Source of the DNA: Flavobacterium sp. HJ-32-4
GTDB lineage: Bacteria > Bacteroidota > Bacteroidia > Flavobacteriales > Flavobacteriaceae
Direction: 5' to 3'
DNA length: 64,000 nucleotides
Assembly: GCF_022532105.1 (NCBI RefSeq)
Contig: NZ_CP092832.1
Span: forward strand, 1,889,001 to 1,953,000
Shown here: piece by piece, positions 54,108 to 62,575 of the stretch
Position numbering within the stretch: position 1 is the stretch's first letter
Layout of the letters: each line of letters starts with the position of its first letter
Notes under the pieces: model-generated
Seen by the model: only the letters and a program-made list of their open reading frames with translations
Told to the model about the DNA's origin: nothing
The model's database searches: none
Made by a program: the position numbers and the translations under genes

Positions 54108-54715
54108 AGCGTTTCCACTGGCGTGCGCCCGAAGACAGGGTCACTGACGCGCCACCTTTTTCCGGTCCAGCACAGCAGCAGGTACATCCCGCTGTGGAAC
54201 GCCATCAATAAGCCTATGGCATAAAGTGGTATGCCCAGTACCTGATACGGCCAATGGTAGGTCCATACACCCAATTTCACGGTGACGATCTCCCCAATCG
54301 TAGGGAACAGCGCCGAAACCAGCAGCGTCAGGCAAAATTTCACGCCAAACGAACGGATGCGGAAGGCCAGTATATAGGCCCGTTCAAAACTATAGAGGAA
54401 CGTAAAGGCGAGTCCCCAGGCGAATGGCAACCAATATGGAAACGTACGCCCGTCAGACAGGTCGTGATACGTCCAGTGGCCGTTGGAGATGCCCCAGTGT
54501 TCGGCCATCACACCGCCGAGGGCCGACAGTATGTAACCCAGGAAATAGAGTTTCGCACCCGGCATCTTCTTTTTGCGGAGGTACACCACAATCGAATAGG
54601 CCGCGAGAAGGAAGGCCACGGTAAGGTCGTCCTGGTGCAGCACGCCAATCACCGCCCCGGCTACTGCCAGTGCCATGATCCGTTGCAACGTGAATAAAAC
54701 GACCTCGTTTCGCAT
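54104..54715 (-). CDS. Polytopic membrane protein, unknown function
   Basis: The 203-residue protein has six or seven hydrophobic helices, including AVAGAVIGVLHQDDLTVAFLLAAYSIVVY, LYFLGYILSALGGVMAEHWGI, FAWGLAFTFLYSFERAYIL, CLTLLVSALFPTIGEIVTV and LGIPLYAIGLLMAFHSGMYLLL. The conserved-looking polar residues AEHWGI, GHWTY and YHWPYQVLGIP suggest a defined family, but I cannot name it. The convergent aguA gene overlaps its end by 4 bp (TTAA read as stop on both strands). ytxJ lies 30 bp upstream. Confidence 0.7.
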   Translation of the reverse strand: MRNEVVLFTLQRIMALAVAGAVIGVLHQDDLTVAFLLAAYSIVVYLRKKKMPGAKLYFLGYILSALGGVMAEHWGISNGHWTYHDLSDGRTFPYWLPFAWGLAFTFLYSFERAYILAFRIRSFGVKFCLTLLVSALFPTIGEIVTVKLGVWTYHWPYQVLGIPLYAIGLLMAFHSGMYLLLCWTGKRWRVSDPVFGRTPVETL

Positions 54716-54745
54716 AAACGGGGCAAAGATAAACGTTTGCGGGTT

Positions 54746-55129
54746 TTAGAAATGGGCGACGACGGCCTTTGCCTCGATATTTTCGTGTGAACTGTGGTAA
54801 ACGACCGCCCCATCCCGCAGCACGATTACCTGCGGCGATTGGTGCTGGACGCCCAGTGTTTCCGCAATGGCGTTCGATACGTCGCGGTATTCCAACAGGT
54901 CGAGGTAGTAGAGTGCGGCGGCCTCATCTGAACGATATTCCTGCTCAAACTGCTTCAGCGCGAACCGGCTGATGCTGCAACGTGTACTGTGCTTGAACAC
55001 CACTACGGGTGCGTTGTGCGATGCCTCGATCGCTTCGGCCAATTGACCGGTTGAGGTCAGCGCCGTCCACGGAAACCCCGAAGATGCGGTACGTTCCGAG
55101 TTTCCAAAAAGGCTATTCAGTATGCCCAT
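54746..55129 (-). CDS. ytxJ: Bacillithiol-system redox protein YtxJ
   Basis: The 127-residue protein has the thioredoxin-fold monothiol family pattern of YtxJ/DUF2847: VVVFKHSTRCSISRFALKQFEQEY (single active cysteine), YYLDLLEYRDVSNAIAETLGVQHQSPQVIVLRDGAVV, and the late HSSHENIEAKAV. The family is linked to bacillithiol, the low-molecular-weight thiol of several Firmicutes and Bacteroidota, and probably removes it from proteins. The two CGCCATTTTGGCG palindromes lie just upstream. The adjacent divergent gene is clpB. Confidence 0.9.
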   Translation of the reverse strand: MGILNSLFGNSERTASSGFPWTALTSTGQLAEAIEASHNAPVVVFKHSTRCSISRFALKQFEQEYRSDEAAALYYLDLLEYRDVSNAIAETLGVQHQSPQVIVLRDGAVVYHSSHENIEAKAVVAHF

Positions 55130-55142
55130 ATGTCTCGTTATT

Positions 55143-55155
55143 AGCCATTTTGGCG
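55143..55155. promoter_or_regulatory. Near-palindrome site 1 upstream of ytxJ
   Basis: AGCCATTTTGGCG, 14 bp upstream of the ytxJ ATG. It is one base off the palindrome-like site at 55185. The 42-bp spacing to that site places both on the same face of DNA. Confidence 0.5.
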
Positions 55156-55184
55156 TTTCTGGGGTAGTAAAAAAACCGAATATA

Positions 55185-55197
55185 CGCCATTTTGGCG
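55185..55197. promoter_or_regulatory. Near-palindrome site 2 upstream of ytxJ
   Basis: CGCCATTTTGGCG, with CGCCA / TGGCG arms. It is the second copy of the same word, 42 bp from site 1. Confidence 0.5.
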
Positions 55198-55234
55198 GAA
55201 ACTGCGTTATGGAATGGGGATTGACAAGAAGGGG

Positions 55235-55354
55235 AGTCAGGAATTAGGAGTTAGGAGTTGGGAGCTCGGAGGAAGGTGTTAGGCTTAGTTCCAACAACCA
55301 ACAACCAACAACCAACAACCCCGAACCCTGAACCCTGAACCATCAACCCTCAAC
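55235..55354 (+). repeat. Composite array between ytxJ and clpB
   Basis: Left: GGAATTAGGAGTTAGGAGTTGGGAG. Middle: ACAACCAACAACCAACAACC, 7-bp units. Right: CCCTGAACCCTGAACC, reaching 6 bp before the clpB ATG. G/A-rich units lie at the left end of the array and C/A-rich units at the right. Confidence 0.85.
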
Positions 55355-55359
55355 TACAT

Positions 55360-57954
55360 ATGACATTCAATAACTTCACCATCAAATCACAGGAGGCCAT
55401 CCAAAAGGCGCAGCAGATCGCCCAGACCTTCCAACATCCACAGATCGAAAACGAGCACCTCTTCAAAGCGGTGTTTGAAGTCGACGAGAATGTGGCACCC
55501 TTCCTGCTTAAAAAACTGAACGTAAACGTGCCGCTGTTCCGGCAAGTACTCGACAGTACGCTGCAATCCTTTCCGAAGGTAAGTGGAGGCGAACAACAGT
55601 TGTCGCGCGAGACAGCCAAAACCCTCAACGACGCTATTTCCATCGCGCAAAAGATGAACGACGAGTTCATTTCGGTCGAACACCTACTACTCGCCATCTT
55701 CAAATCGTCGTCGAAAGTGGCGCAGATACTGAAAGACCAGGGCGTCACCGAAAAAGGACTACAGGCTGCGGTCGAGGAATTGCGAAAAGGCGAACGCGTG
55801 ACGTCGGCGTCCGCTGAGGAAACCTACAATGCCTTGTCGAAATACGCCCGAAATCTCAACGAACTGGCAGCCAATGGCAAGCTGGATCCGGTAATCGGCC
55901 GTGACGAAGAAATCCGTCGGGTGCTCCAGATCCTGACGCGCCGCACGAAAAACAACCCGATGCTCGTCGGCGAACCAGGCGTAGGTAAAACCGCCATCGC
56001 TGAAGGACTCGCGCACCGCATCGTAGACGGCGACGTGCCCGAAAACCTGAAAGACAAAATCATCTATTCGCTTGATATGGGGGCGTTGATCGCCGGCGCC
56101 AAATACAAAGGCGAATTTGAGGAACGCCTGAAGTCGGTCGTGAAGGAAGTCACCACCTCGGATGGCGACATCGTCCTCTTTATCGACGAGATCCATACGC
56201 TGGTGGGAGCAGGCGGGGGCGAAGGGGCCATGGATGCGGCCAACATCCTCAAACCGGCACTGGCCCGTGGGGAACTCCGTGCCATCGGCGCCACTACGCT
56301 TGACGAATACCAGAAATACTTCGAGAAAGACAAAGCGCTCGAACGCCGTTTCCAGAAAGTGATGGTCGACGAGCCCGATACCGAATCGGCGGTTTCCATC
56401 CTTCGCGGTATCAAAGAGAAATACGAAACCCACCACCAGGTGCGCATCAAAGACGAAGCTATCCTGGCCGCGGTAGAGCTGTCGCAACGCTACATCACCA
56501 ATCGTTTCCTCCCCGACAAAGCCATTGACCTGATGGACGAGGCCGCGTCGAAACTCCGTATGGAGATCAATTCCAAACCGGAAGAACTCGACGTACTCGA
56601 CCGCAAAGTCATGCAACTCGAGATTGAAATCGAGGCCATCAAACGGGAGAACGACGATGTAAAATTGAAATCACTCGGACTCGAACTCGCGAACCTCAAA
56701 GAAGAGCGAAACGAGATTTTCGCCAAATGGAAAAGCGAAAAAGACCTGGTGGACAGCGTGCAGACCACCAAGGCCGAAATCGAGAATTTCAAGGTAGAAG
56801 CCGAAAAGGCCGAGCGCGAGGGCGATTATGGTAAAGTAGCCGAACTTCGCTACGGCAAGATCAAGGAAGCCCAGGCCAAATTGGAAGGCTTGCAGAAGCA
56901 ACTGGCTGAAAACGAAGGGAAAGCCCTCATCAAAGAAGAAGTGACCCGCGAAGATATCGCCGAAGTTGTAGCGAAATGGACGGGAATTCCGGTCACCAAA
57001 ATGCTACAGGGCGAACGCGAGAAGCTCCTGAAGCTCGAAGAGGAACTCCATAAACGCGTTGTCGGCCAGGAAGAAGCCATCTCCGCCGTGTCTGATGCCG
57101 TACGCCGTAGCCGGGCCGGTTTGCAGGATGCGAAGAAGCCCATCGGGACCTTCCTTTTCCTGGGTTCGACCGGTATTGGTAAGACCGAATTGGCGAAAGC
57201 ACTGGCTTCGTACCTTTTTGACGATGAGAATGCGATGACCCGTATCGATATGAGCGAATACCAGGAGCGACATGCGGTCAGCCGCCTTGTGGGCGCGCCT
57301 CCGGGGTATGTCGGATACGATGAAGGGGGGCAACTTACCGAAGCCGTCCGCCGCAAACCCTACAGTGTAGTGCTGTTAGACGAAATCGAGAAAGCCCACC
57401 CCGATACGTTCAACATCCTGTTACAGGTATTGGATGAAGGCCGCCTTACGGACAGCAAGGGTCGTCTGGCGGATTTCCGTAACACCATCATCATCATGAC
57501 ATCGAATATGGGCGCTGAGGTAATACAGGAAAAATTCGAGAACCTGCGCGGTGGCATCGAAGCAGCGACCGAAGCGGCCAAAACCGAAGTGCTGGCGTTG
57601 TTGAAGCAAACGGTGCGTCCGGAGTTTCTCAACCGAATCGACGACATCGTGATGTTTACGCCGCTTTCGCAGGAGGACATCCGTGAAATCGTCGCGCTCA
57701 ACCTCAAAGGCATCACCCGGATGCTCGCCCAGCAGAACATCACGCTCGACGCCACGCCCGAAGCCATCGATTACCTGGCCCAAAAAGGATTCGACCCGCA
57801 CTTTGGGGCACGGCCTGTGAAACGCGTCATCCAGAAAGAAGTGCTGAACGAGTTGTCAAAGGAGATACTCGGAGGTACGATTACGACGGACGCGATTATC
57901 CTATTGGATAGTTTTGATGGGAAGTTGGTGTTTCGTAACTCTCTGGTCGCATAA
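55360..57954 (+). CDS. clpB: ATP-dependent chaperone ClpB
   Basis: The 864-residue protein is a full-length ClpB disaggregase. The N-domain is at about 1-150. The first AAA+ domain has Walker [18 protein letters not shown] near 206 and Walker [17 protein letters not shown] middle coiled coil of about 120 residues follows (about 400-525). The second AAA+ domain has [19 protein letters not shown] near 605 and [14 protein letters not shown]. With DnaK it rescues aggregated proteins. The 5' flank is a CCAAC/CCCTGAA array; I see no heat-shock operator that I can support. Confidence 0.97.
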   Translation: MTFNNFTIKSQEAIQKAQQIAQTFQHPQIENEHLFKAVFEVDENVAPFLLKKLNVNVPLFRQVLDSTLQSFPKVSGGEQQLSRETAKTLNDAISIAQKMNDEFISVEHLLLAIFKSSSKVAQILKDQGVTEKGLQAAVEELRKGERVTSASAEETYNALSKYARNLNELAANGKLDPVIGRDEEIRRVLQILTRRTKNNPMLVGEPGVGKTAIAEGLAHRIVDGDVPENLKDKIIYSLDMGALIAGAKYKGEFEERLKSVVKEVTTSDGDIVLFIDEIHTLVGAGGGEGAMDAANILKPALARGELRAIGATTLDEYQKYFEKDKALERRFQKVMVDEPDTESAVSILRGIKEKYETHHQVRIKDEAILAAVELSQRYITNRFLPDKAIDLMDEAASKLRMEINSKPEELDVLDRKVMQLEIEIEAIKRENDDVKLKSLGLELANLKEERNEIFAKWKSEKDLVDSVQTTKAEIENFKVEAEKAEREGDYGKVAELRYGKIKEAQAKLEGLQKQLAENEGKALIKEEVTREDIAEVVAKWTGIPVTKMLQGEREKLLKLEEELHKRVVGQEEAISAVSDAVRRSRAGLQDAKKPIGTFLFLGSTGIGKTELAKALASYLFDDENAMTRIDMSEYQERHAVSRLVGAPPGYVGYDEGGQLTEAVRRKPYSVVLLDEIEKAHPDTFNILLQVLDEGRLTDSKGRLADFRNTIIIMTSNMGAEVIQEKFENLRGGIEAATEAAKTEVLALLKQTVRPEFLNRIDDIVMFTPLSQEDIREIVALNLKGITRMLAQQNITLDATPEAIDYLAQKGFDPHFGARPVKRVIQKEVLNELSKEILGGTITTDAIILLDSFDGKLVFRNSLVA

Positions 57955-58017
57955 GTCGAAGCGCATCCGCTACCCATATTGTACAATAGATTGTCTGATC
58001 GGCTTAGGAAGCGTTAA

Positions 58018-58150
58018 TTAACAAAATAGGCGGTTTTTCCGTAAAGGCATGTCCGCGGGAAAATGTATCTTGGTCTTAGGGGAGGGGCGGATGCGTCCCT
58101 TACCGAAAAATCGCGATATCCGATTACGGGAAAACGGCATCTTTTGTTAA
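58018..58150 (-). repeat. TTAA-bounded inverted-repeat element, copy C
   Basis: The 133-bp element begins TTAACAAAATAGGCGG and ends with the imperfect inverse CATCTTTTGTTAA. Compared with copies A and B it is inverted. It shares GTCCGCGGGAAA with copy B, and about 29 bp with copy A across GGGGAGGGGCGGATGCG and TCCCTTACCGAAA. It sits in the 374-bp clpB-MFS gap, which holds no gene. Confidence 0.85.
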
Positions 58151-58207
58151 AATTACAGTCTGGTCAAAACGGAGTGGGGTTTGGTAGCACGCTTCAGTTA
58201 TAAAGAA

Positions 58208-58240
58208 CCCAAAGCCCGAGCGGAAAGCTTGGGCTTTTTT
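58208..58240 (+). terminator. Terminator-like hairpin between copy C and the MFS gene
   Basis: An AAAGCCC / GGGCTTT stem with a mismatched middle is followed by six T. It is too far from clpB (250 bp) to be its immediate terminator. Confidence 0.7.
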
Positions 58241-58295
58241 GTGTAGACTCCTGCCTTTTTTGTGTTTGGTGGAAGTAGGGCCATCCCAAAACCCG

Positions 58296-58303
58296 TATTT
58301 TTG
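58296..58303 (+). promoter_or_regulatory. Promoter -7 box of the MFS gene
   Basis: TATTTTTG, 25 bp before the ATG at 58329. Confidence 0.6.
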
Positions 58304-58328
58304 CCGCTCAGAAACCGTCCCAAACGAT

Positions 58329-59627
58329 ATGCAGACCGGCAACCCCGTTCCGTTTCCTGAAAAAGGCTTCCTGGCCAAGAATCCGGCGCTGCGCATTGCC
58401 GAGTTTCGCTACTACCTCTCGATGCGGGTCGGTATCATCTTCGCCCTCAACCTGCAGTCGACGACCTTATATTACTGGGTCTACGAACTTACCCACGACA
58501 AGCTCGCCCTTGGTTACGTCGGCCTCGCGGAAGTCATCCCGGCAATTGCCTGTTCCTTTTTTTCCGGTCACTTCGTCGACCTGAACGAAAAGCGCAAAAT
58601 GGTGATGCTGTGCCTGGTGGGGTACATCCTCTCCGCCTTTGCCCTCGCGGCCCTGGCCTTACCGGATGTCGAGGGGTCGATGTCGTCTTTCATGACGGTT
58701 CAGCTGGTTTATTTACTGGTGTTCATCGGCGGTGTGATTCGCTCGTTCTACGGTCCGTCTATGTTCTCGCTATCCGGCCTGTTGGTGCCGCGCACGCTTT
58801 ACCCCAATGCGACAAGCTGGAGCAGCATGGCGTGGCAGGTAGGCGCCGTCGCAGGTCCGTTGGTAGCCGGTTTCCTCATCGCATTGACCAGTGTTAAAAC
58901 GGCGCTGTTCGGAGCCGCCGCCATCTTACTGGTGATGTTGGTGGTACCGCTTTTTTTCATCAGTCCCAAACCCATCCATAAAAAAGAAAAAGAACCCATC
59001 CTGAAAAGTGTGACGGAAGGACTCCGTTTCGTCTGGCGTACGCCTGCACTCCTCGGCGCGCAGGCACTCGACATGTTCTCGGTGCTGTTCGGAGGGGCGG
59101 TAGCGTTACTGCCCGTCTACCAAAAGGAAATCCTGTTTGTAGATGAAATGGGCTTCGGGATGCTCCGTGCCGCGCCCGGCATAGGGGCGTTGGTGACGAT
59201 GGCGTTGCTGGCGTTCATCCCACTTAAAACCCATCCGGGAAAGAAACTGTTGGGCTGCGTGGCCGGATTCGCCCTTTCCATCATCGTTTTTGGCATCTCA
59301 CGGAACTTCTATCTCTCGTTTTTCATGCTGCTCTTTTCGGGCATGTTCGATGCCGTAAGCGTCGTCATCCGCAGCACCATCCTGCAACTCGTGACGCCCG
59401 ATCACATGCGGGGCCGGGTGGCATCGGTCAATACCATGTTCGTCAGTTCCTCTAACGAACTCGGCGATTTCGAAAGCGGGGTAATGGCGCATTGGCTGGG
59501 CACGGTGCGCGCTGTCGTGACGGGTGGTTGCCTGACCCTGGGAATCGTGGCGTTTACGTTCTTTCGCGCCCCGGCGTTGCGGAACTTCACCTTTTCGACC
59601 AAATCCGACGACGAGAAAGAGGGGTAA
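58329..59627 (+). CDS. MFS transporter
   Basis: The start at 58329 (MQTGNPVPFPEKGFLAKN) gives 432 residues, and a -7 box lies between this and the more distal in-frame ATG. About eleven or twelve hydrophobic helices are seen, with the MFS loop pattern GHFVDLNEKRKMVMLC between helices 2 and 3. The helix pair MAWQVGAVAGPLVAGFLIAL follows, and a basic/acidic loop near the middle (SPKPIHKKEKEPILK). The family is proton-driven export or uptake; the substrate cannot be read, though a drug or metabolite exporter of the EntS-like branch is possible. Confidence 0.88.
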   Translation: MQTGNPVPFPEKGFLAKNPALRIAEFRYYLSMRVGIIFALNLQSTTLYYWVYELTHDKLALGYVGLAEVIPAIACSFFSGHFVDLNEKRKMVMLCLVGYILSAFALAALALPDVEGSMSSFMTVQLVYLLVFIGGVIRSFYGPSMFSLSGLLVPRTLYPNATSWSSMAWQVGAVAGPLVAGFLIALTSVKTALFGAAAILLVMLVVPLFFISPKPIHKKEKEPILKSVTEGLRFVWRTPALLGAQALDMFSVLFGGAVALLPVYQKEILFVDEMGFGMLRAAPGIGALVTMALLAFIPLKTHPGKKLLGCVAGFALSIIVFGISRNFYLSFFMLLFSGMFDAVSVVIRSTILQLVTPDHMRGRVASVNTMFVSSSNELGDFESGVMAHWLGTVRAVVTGGCLTLGIVAFTFFRAPALRNFTFSTKSDDEKEG

Positions 59628-59741
59628 GAGGGATGGGATACGTCGTCTCAGGTTCCATTTTGAGGATTTTTCATCCAGCGACCCCTAAACCCTTCCTTTT
59701 TTACATTTTTTTCATCCGTAACCGTAAAACGACACGTCCGG

Positions 59742-59800
59742 AACGTAACGTTTTAACGTTTTCGCCCCCTTCCTTCCTTGCCCGTAACTTTCGTAACTTA
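59742..59800 (+). promoter_or_regulatory. AACGTT-repeat region before pabB
   Basis: AACGTAACGTTTTAACGTTT (59742-59761) holds two AACGTT palindromes 8 bp apart, followed by CGTAACTT repeated twice (from about 59781). It is a possible regulator-binding region. Confidence 0.35.
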
Positions 59801-59807
59801 GCGCGGC

Positions 59808-61103
59808 ATGCAACGATCCGTTACCACCTACACCGTTCCCGATGGGGCGGCCTTTCGCCAGAAGTTACTGCAATGGGCGCAGGCACACCGCGAAGTTGTT
59901 TTTCTGGAGAGCAACCGCTACCCGTCGCGCTTTGTCGAATGGGAGGCCGTGTTGGCCGTTGACGCGCTGACGCAGATTTGTACGGATAGTACAGGCGCCT
60001 TCGATGCCTTGTCGGAGTATCGGAAAACGACGTCAGACTGGCTGTTCGGCTATCTGTCGTATGACCTGAAAAACGACACCGAGGCATTGGTATCGGAGCA
60101 TCCGGATGGTTTGGGCTTCCCCGACCTGTTTTTCTTCCAGCCCAAAAAATTGTTTTTCCTGTCCGGAACCAACGTCGCCCTACACTACCTGCCGTTGTGT
60201 GATGACGAAATGGAGGACGATTTCCAGCATATATTGGCTACGGAGGTAGTCGATGTACCGCCGCCTTCACTTCCGGCTATCGCGCAACGTGTGCCGCGCG
60301 AGGCGTATTTGTCGAAGATACAGGGGTTGCAGGAACACATCCACCGTGGAGACATTTATGAAGTCAATTTCTGTATGGAGTTTTATGCGGAAGATGCCAC
60401 GCTCGATCCGCCGTCGGTCTACCAACGGCTCAACGCGGTTTCAGCTCCTCCGTTTGCGGCTTTCCTGAAACGCCACCGCGACTTCCTGATGTCGGCCTCA
60501 CCCGAGCGCTACCTGGCTAAAAAGGGAACCCGCGTCTTTTCGCAACCGATAAAAGGCACGGCGCCACGCGGAGGGGATTCCCTTACCGACGAACGCAACC
60601 GTACCGCCCTGTCGGAAAGCGCGAAAGACCGGGCCGAAAATATCATGATCGTCGACCTGGTACGCAACGACCTCTCGCGTACTGCTACCCGTGGCAGTGT
60701 GGAGGTAGAGGAACTGTGCGGCATCCATACCTTTCCGCAGGTGCACCAGATGATTTCTACGGTGGTATCGGAAGTGACGCCCGAAACCGATCCGGTTGAT
60801 ATACTGCGGACGACCTTTCCGATGGGCAGTATGACCGGCGCCCCGAAAATCAGTGCGATGCAGTTGATTGAACTCTTTGAGGAAAGCAAACGCGGACTCT
60901 ACTCGGGTGCCTTGGGCTATTTCACGCCAACGGGTGATTTCGACTTTTCGGTCGTCATCCGCAGTATCCTTTACCAGGCCGAACGGAAGTATGTCTCGTT
61001 TTCCGCCGGTAGCGCCATTACGGCTCTTTCCGATCCGGAAGCCGAGTATGAGGAGTGCCTCTTGAAGTCGGCGGCGATGAAGCGGGTGCTGATGACGCAA
61101 TAA
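59808..61103 (+). CDS. pabB: Aminodeoxychorismate synthase component I (anthranilate synthase I family)
   Basis: The 431-residue protein belongs to the chorismate-binding family. The C-terminal half has the active-site patterns PREAYLSKIQGLQEHIHRGDIYEVNF, SASPERYL, QPIKGTAPRG (the lysine typical of PabB-like proteins), IVDLVRNDLSRTA and FPMGSMTGAPKISAM. It turns chorismate into aminodeoxychorismate, with a glutaminase partner, on the way to folate. The N-terminal half is more variable. It lies just before def. TrpE cannot be fully ruled out, but PIKGT favours PabB. Confidence 0.88.
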   Translation: MQRSVTTYTVPDGAAFRQKLLQWAQAHREVVFLESNRYPSRFVEWEAVLAVDALTQICTDSTGAFDALSEYRKTTSDWLFGYLSYDLKNDTEALVSEHPDGLGFPDLFFFQPKKLFFLSGTNVALHYLPLCDDEMEDDFQHILATEVVDVPPPSLPAIAQRVPREAYLSKIQGLQEHIHRGDIYEVNFCMEFYAEDATLDPPSVYQRLNAVSAPPFAAFLKRHRDFLMSASPERYLAKKGTRVFSQPIKGTAPRGGDSLTDERNRTALSESAKDRAENIMIVDLVRNDLSRTATRGSVEVEELCGIHTFPQVHQMISTVVSEVTPETDPVDILRTTFPMGSMTGAPKISAMQLIELFEESKRGLYSGALGYFTPTGDFDFSVVIRSILYQAERKYVSFSAGSAITALSDPEAEYEECLLKSAAMKRVLMTQ

Positions 61104-61176
61104 TCAGTAGGAGAGAAGGTTGTGGGCGCGAAATGTTATTTTCGTCCCAAAACTACCATCAAACGCCCAAAAAATC

Positions 61177-61184
61177 TATTTTTG
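61177..61184 (+). promoter_or_regulatory. Promoter -7 box of the def-DUF5606 unit
   Basis: TATTTTTG, 22 bp before the def ATG. Confidence 0.6.
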
Positions 61185-61206
61185 CAGCGCATCCAATCCT
61201 TGAAAG

Positions 61207-61797
61207 ATGATTTTACCCATTGTAGGTTACGGCGACCCGGTGCTGCGCAAAGTGTGCGAGCCGATTACCCGCGACTATCCTGAATTGCAGCAACGCATCG
61301 CCGACATGTTCGAAACGATGTATAATGCATACGGGGTGGGATTGGCAGCCCCTCAGGTGGGACTCCCGATTCGCTTGTTCGTGATCGATACCGAACCGTT
61401 CAGCGACGACGAAGACCTGAGTGCTGACGAACAGGCACAGTTGAGGAACTTCCGCAAGGTGTTCATCAATGCCAGGATGCTGAAGGAAGAAGGCGAGGAG
61501 TGGCCCTTTAACGAAGGATGCCTCAGTATTCCGGAAGTGCGTGAAGACGTCTACCGCCATGAGCGCATCACGATCGAATACCAGGACGAAAACTTCGTGA
61601 CCCACACGGATGTATTCGACGGACTGGCCGCGCGTGTGATCCAGCACGAGTATGACCACATCGAAGGCATCCTGTTCACCGACCACCTGTCGACCCTAAA
61701 AAAACAACTCATCAAGAGACGCCTTTCGAACATCATGGAAGGCAAAGCGCGTCCGGACTACAAAATGCGCTTCGCCGCCCCTAAGAAAGGCAGGTAA
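61207..61797 (+). CDS. def: Peptide deformylase
   Basis: The 196-residue iron enzyme removes the formyl group from new proteins. Its three conserved motifs are visible: GVGLAAPQVGL near 46, EGCLSIPEV near 110 with the metal cysteine, and QHEYDHIEG near 148 with HExxH-type metal histidines. The length and N-terminus MILPIVGYGDPVLRKVCEPI fit the type 1 enzymes of Bacteroidota. DUF5606 follows after 14 bp, an order recurrent in flavobacteria. Confidence 0.97.
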   Translation: MILPIVGYGDPVLRKVCEPITRDYPELQQRIADMFETMYNAYGVGLAAPQVGLPIRLFVIDTEPFSDDEDLSADEQAQLRNFRKVFINARMLKEEGEEWPFNEGCLSIPEVREDVYRHERITIEYQDENFVTHTDVFDGLAARVIQHEYDHIEGILFTDHLSTLKKQLIKRRLSNIMEGKARPDYKMRFAAPKKGR

Positions 61798-61811
61798 CCT
61801 CCTTTTTACAT

Positions 61812-62240
61812 ATGAATTTAGAAAAAGTATTAGCCATTTCCGGAAAGCCCGGATTGTTCGTCCTGAAAGTACAAACCCGCACCGGTTTCGTGGCCGAGTC
61901 GCTGTTAGACGGCAAGAAAGTGACCGTCGGCCTGCGTTCGAACGTGAGTCTGTTGTCGGAAATCTCGATCTACACCGACACTGAAGAAAAACCGCTGACC
62001 GAGGTCATGCGCGCCATCGCGGTAAAAGAAAACGAAGGTCCCGCCCTCTCGCACAAAGAAGACAACGCCAAACTTGAGGCCTATTTTTCCGAAGTCCTTC
62101 CGGATTACGACCGCGACCGGGTGTATACCTCTGATATCAAAAAAGTACTGAACTGGTACAACCTCCTGCAGGCAAACGGACTCGTTTCGAAAGAAGCACC
62201 CGAAGCCGGCGTGGAAACCGATGCAGCCGCAGCGGAGTAG
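61812..62240 (+). CDS. DUF5606 family protein
   Basis: The 142-residue protein starts MNLEKVLAISGKPGLFVLKV, followed by RTGFVAESLLDGKKVTVGLRSNVSLLSEISIYT, patterns of DUF5606. The late part (KLEAYFSEVLPDYDRDRVYTSDIKKVLNWYNLLQANGLVS) resembles the conserved C-terminal region of the family. The tail is acidic/alanine-rich. Function is unknown; it is conserved between def and mazG in Bacteroidota, so it may act in translation or nucleotide clean-up, an inference from position only. Confidence 0.87.
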   Translation: MNLEKVLAISGKPGLFVLKVQTRTGFVAESLLDGKKVTVGLRSNVSLLSEISIYTDTEEKPLTEVMRAIAVKENEGPALSHKEDNAKLEAYFSEVLPDYDRDRVYTSDIKKVLNWYNLLQANGLVSKEAPEAGVETDAAAAE

Positions 62241-62265
62241 TTCATAACTTTTCCAAAAACAACAC

Positions 62266-62306
62266 ATCCCGTGAGTCGTTAAGGCTGACGGGATTTTTTA
62301 TTTTTG
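62266..62306 (+). terminator. Rho-independent terminator after DUF5606
   Basis: An ATCCCGT / ACGGGAT stem with a 15-nt loop is followed by a T-rich run. Confidence 0.8.
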
Positions 62307-62310
62307 GGGA

Positions 62311-62572
62311 AGGAGCGAGGAGCAAGTATCAAGTATCAGGTATCAGGTATCAGGTATCAGGTATCAAGGAGCAAGGAGGAAAGAGGAAAGAGGAAAGAGG
62401 AAAGAGGAAAGAGGAAAGAGCCAAGAACCAAGAACCAAGAACCAAGAACCAAGAACTACGAACTACGAACCAAGAACTTCTAATCCTCCTTCTCAGAAAA
62501 AGAATACATATCAAGCTTACCCGAATCCCAACCCAAAACCCAACACCCAACACCCAAAACCCAAAACCTCCT
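62311..62572 (+). repeat. Large composite repeat array between DUF5606 and mazG
   Basis: Four blocks occupy the gap. GTATCAAGTATCAGGTATCA (7-bp period) comes first. GAGGAAAGAGGAAAGAGG (7-bp) and CAAGAACCAAGAACC (7-bp) follow. ACCCAACACCCAAAACCC units end 4 bp from the mazG ATG. The direction of G/A to C/A follows that of the other gaps. The 335-bp gap holds no gene. Confidence 0.9.
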
Positions 62573-62575
62573 TCT

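Noticed and set aside
55759..56616. 285-residue - strand ORF opposite clpB
   Set aside because: It is a shadow of the AAA+ coding sequence.
62311..62572. CRISPR-like array before mazG
   Set aside because: Units are 7-8 bp and directly contiguous, with no spacers of regular length and no cas genes nearby.
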